This document shows, in pieces, positions 34,362 through 42,826 of a stretch of 54,486 nucleotides of DNA (the first letter of the stretch is position 1; every line of letters starts with the position of its first letter). The notes below the pieces were generated by a model. That model ran no database searches and was not told the DNA's origin. It saw only the letters and a program-made list of their open reading frames with translations. Source of the DNA: Streptomyces sp. McG3 (lineage in GTDB: Bacteria; Actinomycetota; Actinomycetes; Streptomycetales; Streptomycetaceae); the NCBI RefSeq assembly GCF_018619185.1, contig NZ_JAAXYC010000017.1, positions 1-54,486 on the forward strand. Reading direction: 5' to 3'. The translations under genes and the position numbers were made by a program.

Positions 34362-36491
34362 ATGAACACCCACCGCATCCGCGTCGGCATCGACGTGGGC
34401 GGAACCTTCACCGACGCCGTGGCCGTAGACGCCACGACCCTGAGCCTGCTGGGGCAGGTGAAGGTTCCCACCAGCCACCATCACGAGGACGGCGTCGCCC
34501 ACGGCATCGTCGAAGCTCTCGACCGCCTGCTGGAGCAGACCGGCCACACGCCCGAGGACGTGACGTTCCTCGCCCACGGCACCACACAGGCTACCAACGC
34601 CCTGCTGGAGGGCGACGTCGCCACCGTCGGTCTGATCGGCATAGGTGCGGGCCCGAGCGCCGCACTGACCCGCCGGCTGGCCGCGTTCCGGAAGCTGGAG
34701 CTGACGCCCGGCAAGCGGCTGCCGCTCGTCTACGGGCATGTGGCCGACCCGGACGACGCGCCCGCCGTGCGCGCCGCACTCGACGCGGTCGTACGGGAGG
34801 GCGCCGAAGTCGTCGTCGCCAGCCAGCCGTTCAGCGTCGACCGCCCCGAGGGGGAGGACACGGTCGTGGCCGCCGCCGAGGAGCGGGGGCTGCCGACGAC
34901 CGCCGCGCACGACATCACCTCGCTGTACGGGCTCCACAAGCGGACCCGGACCGCCGTGGTGAACGCCGCGATCCTGCCGCGCATGCTCGCCACCGCCGAT
35001 CTGGTCGACGCCTCCATCACCAAGGCGGGCGTGAGCGCGCCGCTGATGGTGATGCGGTGCGACGGCGGAGTGATGTCGCTGGACGAGATGCGGCGCAGAC
35101 CGCTGCTGACGGTGCTGTCCGGACCTGCGGCGGGCGTCGCCGGGGCGCTCATGCAGGAGCGCGTCAGCGAGGGCCTGTTCCTGGAGACCGGCGGCACGTC
35201 CACGGACATCAGCGTCGTGCGGCGGGGCAAGGTCGCCGTCCGGCACGCCACCATGCTCGGCCGGACGTCGTACCTCTCGGCGCTCGACGTGCGGACCGTC
35301 GGGGTCGGCGGCGGCTCGATGGTCCGGGTCGACGGCGGCAGGGTCGTCGGCGTGGGGCCGCGCAGCGCGCACATCGCGGGGCTGCCGTACGCCTGTTTCG
35401 CGACCGAGGACGACCTGCGCGACGCGAAGGTCACCACGATCCGTCCGCTGGCGGACGACCCCGCCGACTACGCGGTGCTCGACGCCGCCGGGGGCCGCTT
35501 CGCGATCACCATGACCTGTGCGGCGAACGCGCTGGGCCGGGTGCCGGAGGGGGACTTCGCCCGGTGCGACCCGGCCGTGGCGAGGGCCGCGATCGCCCCG
35601 CTGGCCGCCGCGCTCGGCACCGATGTCGCCTCGGCCGCGACGAAGCTCCTGGACGCGGGCACCGAGCAGGTGAAGTCCGTGGTCGAGGAGATGACGCGCG
35701 ACTACCGGCTGGACAAGGACACCGCACTGCTCGTCGGCGGGGGCGGCGGCGCGGCCTCCGTGACCCCGCATCTGGCGGCCATGACCGGCCAGGAGGGCAG
35801 GATCGCCCAGCACAACGAGGTGATCAGCCCGATCGGCGTGGCCCTGGCCCTCATCCGGGAGCAGGTCGAGCGGATCATCCCGGGCGCCGGCCAGGAGCAG
35901 ATCCTCGCCGTGCGCGCCGAGGCGGAGGCCGCCGTCGTCGCCCAGGGGGCCGCCGCCGACGGGGTGGAGGTGGAGGTCACGGTCGACCCGCAGACCAGCA
36001 CCGTACGGGCCGTGGCGACCGGCGCCACCGAACTGCGGACCCAGGACCGCGCCCACCGCGCCGACGAGGCGGACCGGCTGCGCGCCGCCGCGATGAGCCT
36101 GCGGACCGATCCGGCCTCGGTGCGGGTGCTCGCGGGCACACCGGCCCACACCGTGTACGGCACCGAGGTGCACCGGCGTTTCCGGGCGGACCGGCACCCG
36201 GTGCGGGTCGTGGACGCGGACGGCGTCGTACGGCTGCACGCACCGGACGCCCGGGTGGAGACGACCACCGTGGGGCAGGCGCCCGAGGTCCTCGCGGGGC
36301 TGGTGAAGGAGGCCACGTCGTACGGTGACGGCGGCGTCCGCGCCCCGGCGCTGCGGCTGCTGCTCGGGTCCCGGATCGCGGACCTGTCCGGGGTGATCGA
36401 CCCGGATCCGCTGCTGGCGCTGGCCCGCAGCGAACTGCGCGCCCGCGCCGCGGACGAACCGGTCGTCGCGGTCGTGGAGGTGCGCTCATGA
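34362..36491 (+). CDS. Hydantoinase/oxoprolinase A-type protein (HyuA-like), orphan
   Basis: Cytoplasmic protein of 709 residues with the ATPase fold of hydantoinase A, 5-oxoprolinase and acetone/acetophenone carboxylase subunits. The N-terminal domain starts RVGIDVGGTFTDAVAVD, the phosphate motif, and continues FLAHGTTQATNALLEG. The central domain has LLTVLSGPAAGVAGALM and FLETGGTSTDISVVRRG, then VGVGGGSMVRVDGG. These enzymes use ATP to activate a cyclic amide or carbonyl substrate. The usual partner HyuB is not present beside it. Instead an unknown HExxH protein overlaps it by four bases. The ATG at 34362 has AAGGAGGTG upstream. Confidence 0.83.
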   Translation: MNTHRIRVGIDVGGTFTDAVAVDATTLSLLGQVKVPTSHHHEDGVAHGIVEALDRLLEQTGHTPEDVTFLAHGTTQATNALLEGDVATVGLIGIGAGPSAALTRRLAAFRKLELTPGKRLPLVYGHVADPDDAPAVRAALDAVVREGAEVVVASQPFSVDRPEGEDTVVAAAEERGLPTTAAHDITSLYGLHKRTRTAVVNAAILPRMLATADLVDASITKAGVSAPLMVMRCDGGVMSLDEMRRRPLLTVLSGPAAGVAGALMQERVSEGLFLETGGTSTDISVVRRGKVAVRHATMLGRTSYLSALDVRTVGVGGGSMVRVDGGRVVGVGPRSAHIAGLPYACFATEDDLRDAKVTTIRPLADDPADYAVLDAAGGRFAITMTCAANALGRVPEGDFARCDPAVARAAIAPLAAALGTDVASAATKLLDAGTEQVKSVVEEMTRDYRLDKDTALLVGGGGGAASVTPHLAAMTGQEGRIAQHNEVISPIGVALALIREQVERIIPGAGQEQILAVRAEAEAAVVAQGAAADGVEVEVTVDPQTSTVRAVATGATELRTQDRAHRADEADRLRAAAMSLRTDPASVRVLAGTPAHTVYGTEVHRRFRADRHPVRVVDADGVVRLHAPDARVETTTVGQAPEVLAGLVKEATSYGDGGVRAPALRLLLGSRIADLSGVIDPDPLLALARSELRARAADEPVVAVVEVRS

Positions 36492-37120
36492 CGACCGCCC
36501 TGCTCGACCGGGCCGCACGCACGGCCATTTCGGCGCTGGAGGCCGACGACGACATCGCGTTCGGCGCCCGGCTGCTCGCGAACACGCCCACGCACGAGGG
36601 GCGCGACCCGGAGCTGCTGCGCCACTGGGCCCGTACCGCCGGCGCGTTCGGCGCGGCGCTGCCGCCGGTCCCGGCGACGGCCCGGATCGTGGAGAGCGAC
36701 GGGGGCCTCGCGAAGGGGCTCCTGGCCCGCTACACCTCCCGGCCGGTGCCCACCGTCGAGCTGTTCACCGACACCCTGGCCCTCGCGGACGAGCTGATCG
36801 ACCTGCTCGGCTGGCGGGAGCTGTATCCGGCCGGGTCCGTCCGGGCGGCGGCGATCGCGCACGAGGCGGTGCACGAGCGGCTCCACCACGGTCCGGCGAA
36901 GAAGGCGCTCAAGCACGCCCTGGGCCACGTCGTGCTGCGCGCCGGCCGGCACACCCTGTACGGCCATGTCGCGGGCGCCGACGAGATCGCCGCCCATGCC
37001 CATGCCCGCGCGGTCTGCGGCCTGGGCCGAAGTCCGCTCCTGCTGACGGCCGCCCTGGCCACCGCGGCCGAACCCCGGCACGGGTCCGCAGCCGGATCCC
37101 CGCACGGAAGAGAGAAGTAA
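36488..37120 (+). CDS. Unknown protein with an HExxH motif, coupled to HyuA-like gene
   Basis: Predicted soluble protein of 210 residues, not recognised. It is mostly helical in composition. The segment AAIAHEAVHERLHH near residue 125 contains HEAVH, matching the HExxH zinc-binding pattern, with more His downstream (KKALKHALGHVVL, YGHVAGADEIAAHAHA). Whether it is a metalloprotein cannot be decided. Its ATG overlaps the HyuA-like stop codon (ATGA), so the two are translationally coupled and may form a complex. A permease starts five bases after its stop codon. Confidence 0.6.
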   Translation: MTTALLDRAARTAISALEADDDIAFGARLLANTPTHEGRDPELLRHWARTAGAFGAALPPVPATARIVESDGGLAKGLLARYTSRPVPTVELFTDTLALADELIDLLGWRELYPAGSVRAAAIAHEAVHERLHHGPAKKALKHALGHVVLRAGRHTLYGHVAGADEIAAHAHARAVCGLGRSPLLLTAALATAAEPRHGSAAGSPHGREK

Positions 37121-37124
37121 CGCC

Positions 37125-38405
37125 ATGGGCGTCGTCATCCTTCTTGTCATGGCGGCCGGTGTCGCCGCCATGCTCACCCGCAGGCTGCCCACGGCCTTCG
37201 CGCTCGTCATCCTGGCCGTCGTCATCGCCTTCGTCGCGGGCGCCCCGCTGACCGGCGAGAACAGTGTCCTCGACACGGTCGTCCAGGAGGGCGCGCCGGC
37301 TCTCGGCGCCACGATGATCGCGATCCTGCTGGGCTCCTGGCTGGGCAGGCTCCTCGACGAGACCGGCATCGCGGGCACCCTGGTGCGCAAGATCGTCGAG
37401 TTCGGCGGGGACCGGCCGGTGGTGGTCGCCCTGGGCGTCCTCGGCGTCTCCACCCTGGTCGGCACGGTCACCGGCTCGGCTCCCGCGGCGATGCTCGCCG
37501 GGATCATCGGCATCCCCGCCATGATCGCCGTGGGCATCCCCAAGGTCACGGCGGCCGGGACGATCCTGATGGGCATCGCCGCCGGCATGCCGTTCGAGCT
37601 GCCCATCTGGCAGTTCTTCTCCACCGCGCTGGAACTGCCCGTCGAGACCGTGCGCGGCTTCATGTTCAAGCTGTTCCCGTTCGCCCTGGCCGCGGCCGTC
37701 CTCTTCGTCGTCGTCGAGACCCGCAGGCGCGGCGTCGAGCACGCCTGGTCGCTCAAGTCGGCCTCCGCCAAACCCCTTTCGCGGCGCAAGCAGCTGGGCG
37801 ACGCCCCGTGGTACGCGCTCCTCACCCCGGTCGTGCCGCTGGTCCTCGCCCTCGGCTTCGAGGTGGCGATCCTGCCGTCGATGCTGGCGGGCATCCTGTT
37901 CGCGCTCGTCACGACCACCCGGCCGCGCGAGATGAACAAGCGGCTGCTGCGGACGCTGTACGGCTCGTTCGAGGTCGCGGCCGCTCCGATCGTCCTGTTC
38001 ATCGCCATCGGCATCCTGCTCGCCGCGGTGAAGCTGCCCGGTGCGGTGGAGTCGCTGGAGCCGCTGGTCAAGGCGGTCAGCCCGCAGAACCCGGTGCTGT
38101 TCGTCCTGGTCTTCACGCTGCTCGTGCCGCTCTGTCTGTACCGGGGGCCGCTGAACGTCTTCGGTCTCGGCGCGGGCATAGCGGGCGTCCTCATCGCCGC
38201 CGGCATCTACCCGGCCGTCGCGGTGCTGGGGCTGGCGACCTCGTACAACCAGGTGTTCGGGGTGTCGGACCCCACCAGCACGCAGACCGTGTGGAGCGCG
38301 CAGTACGCGGGGGTGACGCCGCAGCAGGTGATGCTGCGGACCCTGCCGTACGTCTGGGCCGTGGCGCTCGGCGGTTTCTGCGTCACCGCCGCCAGTTATC
38401 TGTGA
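37125..38405 (+). CDS. Multi-spanning permease, probable carboxylate transporter (GntP/CitM/DctM-like)
   Basis: Membrane protein of 426 residues with about 11-12 hydrophobic segments. The pattern resembles ion-transporter superfamily carriers for gluconate, citrate or C4-dicarboxylates: an N-terminal helix-loop-helix, the conserved region VGTVTGSAPAAMLAGIIGIP, and a second similar hairpin late in the protein (NVFGLGAGIAGVLIAAG). Start at the ATG at 37125 after AGAGAAGTAACGCC. Its place next to FAD and HyuA-like genes suggests uptake of an organic acid that the operon degrades. The exact family is uncertain. Confidence 0.65.
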   Translation: MGVVILLVMAAGVAAMLTRRLPTAFALVILAVVIAFVAGAPLTGENSVLDTVVQEGAPALGATMIAILLGSWLGRLLDETGIAGTLVRKIVEFGGDRPVVVALGVLGVSTLVGTVTGSAPAAMLAGIIGIPAMIAVGIPKVTAAGTILMGIAAGMPFELPIWQFFSTALELPVETVRGFMFKLFPFALAAAVLFVVVETRRRGVEHAWSLKSASAKPLSRRKQLGDAPWYALLTPVVPLVLALGFEVAILPSMLAGILFALVTTTRPREMNKRLLRTLYGSFEVAAAPIVLFIAIGILLAAVKLPGAVESLEPLVKAVSPQNPVLFVLVFTLLVPLCLYRGPLNVFGLGAGIAGVLIAAGIYPAVAVLGLATSYNQVFGVSDPTSTQTVWSAQYAGVTPQQVMLRTLPYVWAVALGGFCVTAASYL

Positions 38406-38434
38406 TCGCTCATCCTTTCGGGACGGAGAACGAC

Positions 38435-39473
38435 ATGACACAGCACGAGGACACTCCGGTCGCGGCCGCCGCACCCCACCCGAGCCGTCGGATCTTCCTG
38501 CGGGGCGCGCTGGCCGGCACGGCGGCGACCGCCGGACTGATCGCCACCGGCGCGGGGGCGGCCCCCGCCGCCGCTGCCCCGGGCGGCTTCCCCGACTACC
38601 GCCACCTGAAGCCGCTCCTGACACCCTCCCAGCTGAAGTACAACCCGACGGGCGAGATCATCTTCCCGTGTATCCGGGGCGTGTACGACAAGCTGGCGAA
38701 CCCGCTGGGCCGCTACTACCTCTACTACGCCCCCCCACGACGCGCCCGGTGGCATCTGCCTGGCCTACGGCGACTCGCTGGAGGGCCCGTTCACGGAGCA
38801 CCCGGCCAACCCGCTGGTCTCCAACGACTGGCAGCCGCACTACAAGGTCAGCCATGTCTCCTCACCGCACGTCCTGTGGAACGAGGACGTCAAGGAGCTG
38901 TGGCTCTACTTCCACGGCGAGAACCACACGACCCGGCTCGCCCGGTCCAAGGACGGCGTCACCTTCACGTACGACAGGACGGTGCTCACCAAGGACATGC
39001 TGCCCGCGGGCACCAACGAGACGTCCTACGCCCGGGTGTTCCGGCACGACCTGCCCGCGCGCGGCGCGCGGTACGTGATGCTCTTCATGATCAACAATCA
39101 GTCCAACCATCGCGACATCGCCTGGGGCTGGTCGAAGGACGGCCGCGACTGGACCTTCGCCCAGCAGCCGCTGGTGCGCCACTCGGACGTCGGCGTGAAC
39201 AACCTCAGCGGTCCGCACCTGCTGACCCGGGGCGGCAGCTGTTACGTCGTCTACCACACCGGCAAGGAGGACGGCGGGAACATCCTGATCACCGAGGTCG
39301 GCAACGACTTCTCCCGCCGCGACCACCTCGGGGTGTTCTACGACTCGGGCAGCGCGGCCCCGGAGAACGGCCGCAGCGCCTCACCGAGCTTCGGCACGGA
39401 CCGGGGCGTACCGTACCTGGTCTACGAGGCGGGCGACCGGCTCGGGGGCTCGATCGCCGTCGCACGCGGCTGA
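38435..39473 (+). pseudogene. Tat-exported GH43/GH32-like five-bladed propeller protein, frameshifted at a C7 run
   Basis: The frame starting at the ATG at 38435 encodes a Tat signal (HPSRRIFLRGALAGTAATAG) and a propeller start (RYYLYYAP), then breaks at 38730-38736, a run of seven C. Removing one C restores HDAPGGICLAYGDSLEGPF, YKVSHVSSPHVLWNEDV, LWLYFHGENHTTRLARSKDG and the remainder to the TGA at 39471, about 345 residues. The restored protein looks like the beta-fructosidase superfamily (GH43/GH32-like). A ribosome site GGACGGAG precedes the start. Either this is a recent inactivation or a base-count error in a homopolymer. A strong terminator follows at once. Confidence 0.8.
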
Positions 39474-39477
39474 CGGT

Positions 39478-39514
39478 GGCCGGGGTGCGCCGGACGGACC
39501 GGCGCACCCCGGCC
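39478..39514 (+). terminator. Terminator hairpin closing the LacI-led operon
   Basis: Perfect 16-base inverted repeat GGCCGGGGTGCGCCGG (39478-39493) and CCGGCGCACCCCGGCC (39499-39514) with a 5-base loop, four bases after the stop codon. Confidence 0.88.
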
Positions 39515-39576
39515 GTTCCCCTTTCCGCCTGCCGCCGCCCTTCCTGCCGCAGTCCATCCCGAGGAAGGCTCCCCCG

Positions 39577-40539
39577 ATGCCCCACGATCCCCGACTGGAC
39601 CCCGAGATGGCCGCGGCGCTCGCCGCCGAGCCGCTGCCGCCCACCGTCCTGCACCGTCTGGACCGCCGGGAGTTGGCCGCCCTGCGCGCCGCCCGCGCCG
39701 AAACGGCCTTCCCGCCGCCCGCCGAGGGTGTCGTGGTGACCGACCACCGGCTGCCGGGCCCCGGCCCGGTCCGGGTCCGCTTCTACCGGCCCCGCGAGGC
39801 GCCTCCCGGGCCGCTTCCCTGCCTGGTGTGGATCCACGGCGGCGGCATGGTGCTCGGCACACCCGAGACGGACGACGCCCGGGTCTCGGCGTACGTCCTG
39901 GGGGCCGGGTGTGCCGTGGCGTCCGTGGACTACCGGCTCGCGCCCGAGCACCCCCATCCCACGCCCGTCGAGGACTGCTACCGCGCACTGCGGTGGACCG
40001 CGGAGCGGGCGGGTGCGCTCGGCGTCGATCCGGAGCGGCTCGCGGTCGGCGGGATCAGCGCGGGCGGCGGCCTCGCGGCCGCCACGGCTCTGATCGCCCG
40101 GGACCGCGGCGGGCCGCCCCTGGTCTTCCAGTTCCTGCTCTGCCCGATGCTGGACGACCGCAACACCACGGAATCCAGCCGGGAGTTCACCGAAGCCGTC
40201 ACCTGGCCACGCGCCAACAACCTCTACGGCTGGGCGGCGTTGCTCGGTCCGCTCGCGGGTGGCGACGAGGTCTCCCCGTACGCGGCCCCCGCCCGCGCCG
40301 CCGATCTGTCGGGGCTCCCGCCCGCGTACGTCGACGTCGGGGAGCTGGAGGTGTTCCGCGACGAGTGCGCCCAGTACGCGCTGCGGTTGATCGGCGCCGG
40401 GGTGTCGACCGAATTCCATCTGTGGCCCGGGGCGTTCCACGGATTCGACGGGGCGCTCCCCCGTCTCTCCCTCCCGCGAAGGGCCGCCGGGGAGCAGATC
40501 GCGGTGCTGCGACGGGCCCTCGGCGGCCCTACCAACTGA
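39577..40539 (+). CDS. Alpha/beta-hydrolase esterase, hormone-sensitive-lipase (HSL) family
   Basis: Cytoplasmic esterase of 320 residues. The oxyanion motif is IHGGGMVLG, the nucleophile motif is GISAGGGLAAA (GxSAG), and the acid and base are in YVDVGELEVFRDE and PGAFHGFDG. VASVDYRLAPEHPHPTPVED is the family signature between oxyanion hole and nucleophile. It hydrolyses short acyl esters. It may serve deacetylation of plant saccharides imported by the preceding operon, but it follows a terminator and may be independent. Its 3' end overlaps the convergent P450 gene by 11 bases. Confidence 0.87.
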   Translation: MPHDPRLDPEMAAALAAEPLPPTVLHRLDRRELAALRAARAETAFPPPAEGVVVTDHRLPGPGPVRVRFYRPREAPPGPLPCLVWIHGGGMVLGTPETDDARVSAYVLGAGCAVASVDYRLAPEHPHPTPVEDCYRALRWTAERAGALGVDPERLAVGGISAGGGLAAATALIARDRGGPPLVFQFLLCPMLDDRNTTESSREFTEAVTWPRANNLYGWAALLGPLAGGDEVSPYAAPARAADLSGLPPAYVDVGELEVFRDECAQYALRLIGAGVSTEFHLWPGAFHGFDGALPRLSLPRRAAGEQIAVLRRALGGPTN

Positions 40540-41719
40540 CGCCCAGACGCAGCGGGCCGCGGGAGGTCGTCCCGGTCCGCCACACGACCGTGTCGACGGG
40601 GGCGGCCAGGCGCAGCCCCGGGAAGCGGGCGGCCAGGCGGTGCAGGGCGAGCTGGAGCTCCGTGCGGGCCAGCCAGGCGCCGAGGCAGTAGTGGGGGCCC
40701 GCGCCGAAGGAGAGCGTGGGGGCCTCCAGCGGGGCGAACAGGTCGTGGAGGGTGGCGGGCGGAAAGACCTCCGGGTCGCGGTTGGCCATGCCGCAGTCGG
40801 CGAGCACGATCGCGCCGGCCGGGATCGTCACCCCGCCGACCTCGACGTCCTCACCGGCATGGCGGGTGCTGCCCCGGTCGTCGCCCAGCGGGACGAGGTG
40901 GACGAGACGGTCCACGAGGTGCCCCGCGGCCTCCTCGTCGGCGCCGAGGCGCGGCCAGGTCTCACGGCGTTCACCCAGCAGGTAGAGCAGGGCGTTGCCG
41001 AGCATGGTCATCGTGCTGTCGTGGCCTCCGACGACCAGCCCGCACACCAGGCTGACCAACTGGGCCTCGGGGACGCCCCCTTCCTCGTCGGCCGCCGCGA
41101 CCAGACCGCTGATCAGGTCCTCGCCCGGGGTCCGGCGCCGCTCCGCGAGGAGGTGCGCGCCGAACGCGCTGAACTCCTTGAGGGCCGCCGCCACCTGTTC
41201 GCCGTCGTGGGTGCCGTCGGAGAAGGCGTGCTCGCTCCAGTGCCGCATCCGGTCCCACGCGGACTCGTCGAGCCCCATGAGGCGGCTGATCACCGCCACC
41301 GGGAGCGGGAGGGCGAACTCGGCCACCGCGTCGGCCGGTTGCGGTCGCGTCTCCAGCCGGTCGAGGAGCCCCTCCACTATCGCGGCGATCCACGGCCGCC
41401 AGCGGGCGACGGCCCTCGGGGTGAACGCGCGCCGCAGGGTGCGGCGCAGCCGCAGATGGTCGGGGCCGTCCTGGTTGAACATCAGGTCGGGGTCGTTCAC
41501 GAGGTCGGGTACGCCGGAGAGGGCGGGCGCGTCGGGGGCGTACAGCCGGGCCCGGCCGAACCGCGGGTCGGAGAGCACCTGGCGGACGTCCTCGTAACGG
41601 CTGACCTGCCAGGCGGGGGCGCCGCCCGGCAGCTCGGCGGGGCGGGGCGGCCCGGGTTCCTCGAAGAACAGGCGGTGCATCGGCTCCGGGGCCGGATGCG
41701 TGGGGTCGGTGGTGGTCAA
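40529..41719 (-). CDS. ftdF: Cytochrome P450 of the PTM locus (FtdF-like), lacking the ExxR motif
   Basis: Heme monooxygenase of 396 residues. The heme loop is FGAGPHYCLGAWLART, with Cys at the expected place, and the I-helix oxygen-binding motif is LVVGGHDSTMT. The K-helix, which usually has ExxR, reads GHLVDRLVHLVPLG: Arg and His stand where Glu and Arg are expected. The start is a TTG at 41719 with a strong GGAGG site seven bases upstream. In PTM loci the P450 adds hydroxyl or keto groups to the carbocycle or macrolactam. The unusual K-helix is known in some Streptomyces P450s such as CYP157. It is the last gene of the locus, 48 bases after ftdE. Confidence 0.85.
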   Translation of the reverse strand: MTTTDPTHPAPEPMHRLFFEEPGPPRPAELPGGAPAWQVSRYEDVRQVLSDPRFGRARLYAPDAPALSGVPDLVNDPDLMFNQDGPDHLRLRRTLRRAFTPRAVARWRPWIAAIVEGLLDRLETRPQPADAVAEFALPLPVAVISRLMGLDESAWDRMRHWSEHAFSDGTHDGEQVAAALKEFSAFGAHLLAERRRTPGEDLISGLVAAADEEGGVPEAQLVSLVCGLVVGGHDSTMTMLGNALLYLLGERRETWPRLGADEEAAGHLVDRLVHLVPLGDDRGSTRHAGEDVEVGGVTIPAGAIVLADCGMANRDPEVFPPATLHDLFAPLEAPTLSFGAGPHYCLGAWLARTELQLALHRLAARFPGLRLAAPVDTVVWRTGTTSRGPLRLGVSW

Positions 41720-41767
41720 CGTGCCTCCTGGGCAGCACCGTTGGATCGGGCGGAGGGAGGACGGCGC

Positions 41768-42826
41768 TCAGAGTTCGACGAGCACCTTGCCGCGGTTGGC
41801 CGCCCGGTCGCCGTAGAGGCTGCCGTAGGCGGCGGGGATCCTGTCGAAGCCGTGGTGCAGGGTGTGGTCGCAGACGACCTCACCGCGCCGGACGCGGCCG
41901 CCCAGGTCGGCGTGGAGGTCCTGCCAGTTCTGTTCGGTGAACCATTCCAGGGAGAAGATGCCGCGGACGGTGGCGCGCGGGAACATCAGGTAGGGCAGGA
42001 GCCGGGGGCCGGTGGACTCGTTGCCGACCTGGGTGGCCCACTGCCAGCACACCGCCACCTGGCTCCCGATGTTGAGCAGGGAGAACACGGCGTCGGTGAC
42101 CGCGCCGCCGAGGTTGTCGAAGTACCGGTCGACGCCGTCGGGGGCGGCCCGGACGAGTGCGTCGCGGACGGTCTCCGCGCTGTCCCCGTGACGGTAGACG
42201 ATCACCGCGTCGAACCCGAGCCCGGTGAGGTAGTCCGCCTTCTCCGGGGACGAGGTGGTGCCGATGACCCGGGCCCCGGCGAGCGCGGCGAGCTGCCCGA
42301 CGAGGGAGCCCACCGAGCCGGACGCCCCGCTGATGACGAGGGTCTCGCCGGGACTGATCGTCATGTACTTGGTCAGGGTCCCCCAGGCGGTCATGCCGGG
42401 GCCGCCCATCACGCTGAGGGCGGTCGTCAGCGGCAGGGCGTCGTCGTCGTACCACCGGGGGTCGAGCCTGCGGTAGGCGGGGAAGACCATGGGGAACGTG
42501 CCGGTCTGCCAGAGTTCGGGGACGCCGGTGCCGATCACATGGGTGCGCCAGCCGCCGAAGCCCTGGACGAGGTCGCCGACGCGGTGGGCGGCGCGCGGTC
42601 CCGCCTCCACCACCTCCATGATCGAGTCGGCGCCCATGTGCCGGCCGATCGGGGTGTCGAGGGCGATGCCCTGGAGATAGGGGTCGACGGAGACGTACAG
42701 GGTGCGCAGGAGCATCTCGTCGGGGGCGAGGGTCACGTCGACGTTCTCGACGACCTTCTCGTAGACCCGGTCCACGTCGGGGACTCCTTCGACGTGTTCG
42801 CGGACCACCCATTTCGCGATCTTCAT
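41768..42826 (-). CDS. ftdE: Zinc-independent MDR oxidoreductase of the PTM locus (FtdE/IkaC-like)
   Basis: NADPH-dependent medium-chain reductase of 352 residues. The nucleotide motif is VISGASGSVGSLVGQLAAL and no structural-zinc Cys cluster is present. YLQGIALDTPIGRHMGADS and FDNLGGAVTDAVFSLLN resemble the prostaglandin/leukotriene reductase branch. In characterised PTM pathways the equivalent enzyme (IkaC, OX4) closes the inner ring of the carbocycle by a reductive cyclisation. The ATG at 42826 overlaps the ftdD stop by four bases. Confidence 0.87.
   Translation of the reverse strand: MKIAKWVVREHVEGVPDVDRVYEKVVENVDVTLAPDEMLLRTLYVSVDPYLQGIALDTPIGRHMGADSIMEVVEAGPRAAHRVGDLVQGFGGWRTHVIGTGVPELWQTGTFPMVFPAYRRLDPRWYDDDALPLTTALSVMGGPGMTAWGTLTKYMTISPGETLVISGASGSVGSLVGQLAALAGARVIGTTSSPEKADYLTGLGFDAVIVYRHGDSAETVRDALVRAAPDGVDRYFDNLGGAVTDAVFSLLNIGSQVAVCWQWATQVGNESTGPRLLPYLMFPRATVRGIFSLEWFTEQNWQDLHADLGGRVRRGEVVCDHTLHHGFDRIPAAYGSLYGDRAANRGKVLVEL

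Noticed and set aside
34362..36491. 5-oxoprolinase (full-length) identity for the HyuA-like gene
   Set aside because: Full oxoprolinases are about 1,200 residues with A and B parts fused. This protein ends after the A part.
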